Of a stretch of DNA of 18,764 nt, positions 15,503 through 18,764 are shown one piece after another. Source of the DNA: Proteobacteria bacterium UBA964. GTDB taxonomy: Bacteria; Pseudomonadota; Gammaproteobacteria; Steroidobacterales; Steroidobacteraceae. A program made the position numbers and the translations under genes. How positions within the stretch are numbered: the stretch's first letter is position 1; each line of letters begins with the position of its first letter. The stretch spans positions 1 to 18,764 of the forward strand of contig DBCG01000128.1 in assembly GCA_002292945.1 (NCBI GenBank), read 5' to 3'. Under the pieces are notes generated by a model, which ran no database searches, was not told the DNA's origin, and saw nothing but the letters and a program-made list of their open reading frames with translations.

Positions 15503-16684
15503 ATGCGCGGCATCTTCACCGTCTTCCGAAAGGAATTCTTCGAGAACCTGCGCGACCGGCGCACCATCCTGACCGCGCTGCTGCTCGGCCCGCTGCTCGG
15601 TCCCTTGGTGTTCACGCTGATGCTCAACATCGTGCAGCAGCAGGCTGAATCGCGCGACGAGCAGTCGGTGAAGGTCGCCGTCGCGGGCGGTGAGCGCGCA
15701 CCGACGCTGCTCGCGCTGTTCGTCGAGCGCGGCATCGTGGTACAGCCGGTGCAGCTCGACGAAGCGGGTGCGCGGCGGGCGATCGCGGCGCGCGACCACA
15801 AGGCCGTGGTGATCATCCCGGCGGAGTTCCCGACGCGGCTCGCGCAGAGCCGTCCGGCGCAGGTCAGCGTGTTCTTCGACGGCTCGAGCGAGGTCGGCGG
15901 GAGCGATGCGGTCGGTCGTGTGCGCGCCACCGTCAATGAATACAGCCAGCGCATCGCGCAGTCGCGGTTGATGTTGCGCGGCGTCGACCCCTCGATCATG
16001 CGGCCCGCGGTGGTGCGTTCGGTCGATGTCTCGACGCCGATGGCGCGCGCGGTGCTCGCGCTCAGCACCTTGAGCTTCCTCGTGATCCTCGCGATGTTCA
16101 CCGGCGGTCTCTATCTCGCGATCGACTCGACCGCAGGCGAACGCGAACGCGGTTCGCTCGAGGCGCTGCTGACCACGCCTTTGCCGCGCGCGCATATCAT
16201 CTACGGCAAGATCCTCGCGACCACCGTCTATATGCTGATCTCGCTGGTGGTGACGCTGTCGGCGCTCGCGATCGCGTTGCGCTTCACGCGGCTCGAGGAC
16301 TGGGGCATGAGCGTCAACCTCGGCGCGCCGCAGGCGCTTGCCATGGCGCTGCTCACCGCACCGCTCGCGCTCGCTGGGGCGGGGCTGATGACCATCGTCG
16401 CCTCGTTCACGCGCAGCTTCCGCGAGGCGCAGACCTATCTCAGCGTCGTCATCATGGTGCCGACGTTGCCGCTCGCGTTGGTCGGGCTGCTCGATCTCAA
16501 GCCGACGGTCGCCGCGATGGCGACGCCGTCGCTCAGCCAGCATTTTTTGATGACCCGCGTGCTGCGCGGCGAGGCGCCGTTCGTCTGGGAGATCCTGCTG
16601 TCAGCCGGTGTGAGTCTGGCGCTCGGTGTGCTGCTCGCCTGGATCGCGGGCAAGCTCTACGAGCGCGAGGCGATCCTCGGCTAG
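15503..16684 (+). CDS. ABC-2 type permease subunit, NatB-like
   Basis: 393 residues, one base after the ATPase stop. It has the ABC-2 exporter layout. An N-terminal cytoplasmic stretch (FRKEFFENLRDRRT) precedes the first membrane helix at about 22-45. A large extracytoplasmic domain (about 50-185) contains VKVAVAGGE and the variable VFFDGSSEVG. Five further hydrophobic segments lie at about 190-215, 240-265, 280-305, 315-335 and 360-385. The motif ERERGSLEALLTTPLPR (about 211-228) is the characteristic cytoplasmic loop of NatB/YhaP-type permeases. With the preceding ATPase it forms a homodimeric exporter half. The end of the gene overlaps the 3' end of an opposing gene by 84 bases. Confidence 0.92.
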   Translation: MRGIFTVFRKEFFENLRDRRTILTALLLGPLLGPLVFTLMLNIVQQQAESRDEQSVKVAVAGGERAPTLLALFVERGIVVQPVQLDEAGARRAIAARDHKAVVIIPAEFPTRLAQSRPAQVSVFFDGSSEVGGSDAVGRVRATVNEYSQRIAQSRLMLRGVDPSIMRPAVVRSVDVSTPMARAVLALSTLSFLVILAMFTGGLYLAIDSTAGERERGSLEALLTTPLPRAHIIYGKILATTVYMLISLVVTLSALAIALRFTRLEDWGMSVNLGAPQALAMALLTAPLALAGAGLMTIVASFTRSFREAQTYLSVVIMVPTLPLALVGLLDLKPTVAAMATPSLSQHFLMTRVLRGEAPFVWEILLSAGVSLALGVLLAWIAGKLYEREAILG

Positions 16685-17080
16685 ACGCCGCGCCTCGGCC
16701 AAGCGCCGCTCGAAGCCCGGCAGTTCACGCGCGGCGAAGCGGCGGGCCTCGACCTCGAAGCGGTTCTGCCAGTAACCGCGGCGCAATGATTCGCCGAGAT
16801 AGCGCAACACGGATAAGCGGCGCGGGTCCCATTGCTCGAGCACATGGCAGTACTCGTGCAGCACCAGCTCGGGGTCGGCGAAGAAATCGTCCCCCGAACC
16901 GCGTAACCAGATACGCCCCGGGCCGGTGATCGCCCGGATCCAAGGCATGGGTTTCAGCCACCACACCCGTTCGCGGACCTGCACGGCAGCGAGGGCGTCC
17001 GCACCGAAGATCCCCGCCAGCGCGGTCGCAACGCCAGCGGGTGGACGATGGATCGCGCCTGCCGCTAAATATTTGACCAT
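16601..17080 (-). CDS. Small HExxH-motif protein (putative zinc metallopeptidase-like, uncharacterised)
   Basis: 159 residues from ATG 17080; GTG 17086 is a possible alternative, but AGGG lies 7 bases before the ATG. The centre reads LVLHEYCHVLEQW, an HExxH zinc motif with His75, Glu76 and His79, followed 27-32 residues later by NRFEVEARRFA, where Glu109 or Glu111 could be the third ligand. This pattern resembles DUF4157-type HExxH domains (HExxHxxQ...NxxExEA). Before it, IRAITGPGRIWLRG looks like a beta-strand platform. The C-terminal 50 residues are Arg/Glu/Ala-rich and helical. There is no signal peptide or membrane segment. The last 28 codons run antisense to the end of the permease gene, so the extreme C-terminus is least certain. 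Function is unknown. Confidence 0.68.
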   Translation of the reverse strand: MVKYLAAGAIHRPPAGVATALAGIFGADALAAVQVRERVWWLKPMPWIRAITGPGRIWLRGSGDDFFADPELVLHEYCHVLEQWDPRRLSVLRYLGESLRRGYWQNRFEVEARRFAARELPGFERRLAEARRLAEDRLALVELARDPGEQHTERQTHTG

Positions 17081-17088
17081 ATACACAC

Positions 17089-17110
17089 CCTGTCAAAAGA
17101 CAGGTTTTTT
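17089..17110 (+). terminator. Rho-independent terminator-like hairpin
   Basis: CCTGTC-AAAA-GACAGG forms a perfect 6-bp stem with a 4-base loop, followed directly by six T on the + strand. This is the form of an intrinsic terminator for rightward transcription from the ABC operon, about 400 bases past its stop. Read on the - strand, the same hairpin lies in the leader of the HExxH gene, and its arm overlaps the AGGG ribosome site. Confidence 0.6.
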
Positions 17111-17193
17111 GCAACTGTTAATGGATTACAATATGCAACTAATAATAGTGTGTCGAAATAGCATTCGACATCCGATCCAGCGTCCGGAGTCTT
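17105..17193 (+). promoter_or_regulatory. AT-rich leader and probable promoter of the DUF11-repeat protein
   Basis: The base composition drops sharply against the GC-rich surroundings. TTAATG (near 17118) and TAATAA (near 17140), about 16 bases apart, are weak -35/-10 candidates. GGAG lies 4 bases before ATG 17194 and serves as the ribosome site. The element strengths are read by eye only. Confidence 0.4.
17151..17170. repeat. Perfect inverted repeat, operator-like
   Basis: TGTCGAA and TTCGACA are exact reverse complements separated by ATAGCA. The dyad lies between the candidate -10 and the ATG of the DUF11 gene. It could be a transcription factor operator or a leader stem-loop. I do not recognise it as a known regulator's site. 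Confidence 0.5.
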
Positions 17194-18764
17194 ATGAGGG
17201 GTACTCGTTCCGTCGTCCGTCGTCGCTTGGCGGGCGCCCTGTTTGCCTTGTTGCCCTTGGGGGCCTGGGCGGCGGATCCGCAGATCACCGACCTAAATGC
17301 CAACCCGAACCCGGTCACGGCGGGCGGCCTCTATACCTACGCGGTCGGCATCGACAACTCCGCGCTCGAAGCCGCCACCAACACCGTCCTCACGTTCACC
17401 GTGCCGAGCGGCGCGAGCTTCGTCACCGCCTCGGGGACGCCGAACCCCAACTGCGTCGCCACCAGCGCCACGCTCGTCACCTGCTCCATCGGCACGCTGG
17501 TCTCCAATCCGTCGAGCGACCCCGCGCTGCGCAGAACCATCAACCTCACCTGGCGCGCGCTGGTGGCCGGCGGCGGCGGTGCCGTCATCGCCGGTACGGC
17601 GACGGTGACCTCGGACAACGACACCAACCTCACCAACAACACCCAGAGCGTCAACACGACGGTGAACAGCGGCGCCGACCTGCGCCTCACCAAGACCGAT
17701 GCGCCCGATCCGGTGATCGGCGGCGCGAACATCACCTACACGCTCACCGCCTTCAACGACGGCCCGAACGCAGCGGGCAATCTCGTGCTCTCCGACAGCC
17801 TGCCGGGCTCGTCCACTTTCATCTCGGCGTCGGGTGACGGCTGGAGTTGCTCGCATACTGCGGGTGTCGTCACCTGCACCCGCAACGGTCCGCTCGCCGT
17901 CGGGGCGAGCGCGCCGCCGGTCACAGTGGTCGCGACCGTCAACGCGTCGGGCGGCAACATCACCAACAGCGCCAGCATCAACCCAGCCGTGGGCGTGACG
18001 CCTGATCCGAACACCGACAACAACACCGCGACCGCGACCACCTCGGTGTTGCCGGGCGCCGATGTGCGCGTCAACAGCAAATCGGTGTCGCCCAACCCGG
18101 TCATCGCCGACGCGAACGCCACTTTCGTCATCACGCCGCGCAACGGCGGCCCGGCCCCCGCGACCAACGTCGTCGTCACCGACCCGCTGCCGGCGGGCTG
18201 GACCTTCGTCTCCGCGACGGGCACGGGCTGGAGCTGCTCACATGCGGCCGGCACGGTCACCTGTTCGCGAGCGGCCTACGCAGTCGGCGCCGCCAACGAC
18301 ATCACGATCATCGCCAAGGCACCGAGCAATGCGTTGATCGGCCCGACCGGTACCTCCTACACCAACACCGCGACCATCTCCACCAGCGACAACGACCCGA
18401 ACCCGACAAACAACAGCGCCAGCATCACCTACAACACGCTGCCCGACGGCGCCGACCTGCGCATCGCGAAGTCGAAATCCCCGAATCCGGTCGCGCAAGG
18501 CTCTCTGGTCACCTCGACCATCACCATCACCAACAACGGTCCGCGCGCCGCCACCGGCAAAGTGAAGGTGATCGACCAGCTGAGCGGCGAGACCTTCGAA
18601 TCGTTCTCCGGCGCCGGATGGAGCTGCACGCTGCTCGGCACCACCACGGTCGACTGCGAACACCTCAATGCGGGCGGCCTCGCGGTCAATGCGTCGCGGA
18701 CGGTCATCATCGTCACCCGTGCGACCGTCGACGGCTCCGCCATCAACACCGCTTGTACCGGCAG
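17194..18764 (+). CDS. Secreted DUF11-repeat (Ig-like) surface protein, 3'-partial
   Basis: The frame is open from ATG 17194 to the window end (523 codons, no stop), so the C-terminus is missing. A signal peptide with a basic start and hydrophobic run ends GAWA|ADPQ at about residue 27. Four tandem beta-sandwich repeats of about 130 residues follow, each with the DUF11 pattern: ADLRxxKxxxPNPV near the start, ITNNGP or FNDGPNAA in the middle, LPAGWTFVSATG, then a C...VTC pair. Later copies carry GWSC. They end with a polar stretch such as DNDPNPTNNSASI. The two Cys in each repeat probably form a disulfide in the mature exported domain. Such repeats are common in large surface or adhesion proteins; a C-terminal anchor or sorting signal would lie beyond the window. 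Specific function is unknown. Confidence 0.88.
   Translation, partial: MRGTRSVVRRRLAGALFALLPLGAWAADPQITDLNANPNPVTAGGLYTYAVGIDNSALEAATNTVLTFTVPSGASFVTASGTPNPNCVATSATLVTCSIGTLVSNPSSDPALRRTINLTWRALVAGGGGAVIAGTATVTSDNDTNLTNNTQSVNTTVNSGADLRLTKTDAPDPVIGGANITYTLTAFNDGPNAAGNLVLSDSLPGSSTFISASGDGWSCSHTAGVVTCTRNGPLAVGASAPPVTVVATVNASGGNITNSASINPAVGVTPDPNTDNNTATATTSVLPGADVRVNSKSVSPNPVIADANATFVITPRNGGPAPATNVVVTDPLPAGWTFVSATGTGWSCSHAAGTVTCSRAAYAVGAANDITIIAKAPSNALIGPTGTSYTNTATISTSDNDPNPTNNSASITYNTLPDGADLRIAKSKSPNPVAQGSLVTSTITITNNGPRAATGKVKVIDQLSGETFESFSGAGWSCTLLGTTTVDCEHLNAGGLAVNASRTVIIVTRATVDGSAINTACTG
17275..18764 (+). repeat. Four tandem DUF11 repeat units within the surface protein gene
   Basis: Units begin near 17275, 17671, 18055 and 18448, with spacings of 396, 384 and 393 bases. 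They are divergent at DNA level but share a protein pattern. The fourth is cut by the window end. Units 2-4 open with Gly-Ala-Asp and contain GWSC; unit 1 has a more diverged PNCVAT in that place. Confidence 0.75.

Noticed and set aside
15080..16543. 487-residue open frame on the - strand opposite the ABC genes
   Set aside because: Composition is dominated by Arg, His and Glu, with no motif; the + strand encodes a complete ABC ATPase and permease.
17293..17856. 187-residue frame on the - strand, and overlapping + strand frames from 16926
   Set aside because: They overlap the DUF11 repeats, whose frame shows a signal peptide and four regular repeats.

Overview
The window is GC-rich and almost fully coding, with long spurious antisense reading frames typical of such DNA. 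It looks like a Gram-negative proteobacterial chromosome: there are lipoprotein signals, an outer-membrane-type beta-barrel ending in an aromatic residue, periplasmic multiheme c-type cytochromes and QmcA/CurA/MnmG proteins of enterobacterial type. A gammaproteobacterium is my guess; the sequence does not prove it. I see no tRNA, rRNA, CRISPR array, insertion sequence or phage gene.

Region 1 (about 2-8912, + strand) is the most interesting. It is a tightly packed, probably single-transcript cluster of four exported proteins: a lipoprotein with two GlcG/HbpS-like domains (5' end outside the window), a 606-residue predicted outer-membrane beta-barrel, a 1268-residue protein with ten CxxCH heme sites followed by LVIVD-type propeller repeats, and a pentaheme cytochrome that includes one rare CX4CH site. 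Junctions are an 11-base overlap, a 19-base gap and an ATGA overlap. Barrel plus large decaheme plus smaller multiheme protein is the logic of a porin-cytochrome conduit carrying electrons across the outer membrane. The components do not resemble MtrCAB by size or heme spacing, so this may be an undescribed conduit or a multiheme oxidoreductase complex.

Region 2 (8909-13206, - strand) is housekeeping: mnmG, a curA-type reductase, a qmcA-type SPFH protein and its NfeD-family membrane partner. The last gene of region 1 and the nfeD-type gene converge on one shared CTAG, so their stop codons overlap.

Region 3 (13235-16684, + strand) is a compact three-gene unit: a lipoprotein alpha/beta hydrolase of the TAP/S33 type, an ABC ATPase and an ABC-2 permease of the NatAB type. 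It diverges from mnmG across only 28 bases.

Region 4 (16601-18764) holds a small HExxH-motif protein on the - strand whose 3' end overlaps the permease gene. An AT-rich 113-base spacer follows (terminator-like hairpin, perfect dyad), then the start of a secreted DUF11-repeat protein that runs off the window end. No gene-free stretch exceeds 300 bases.
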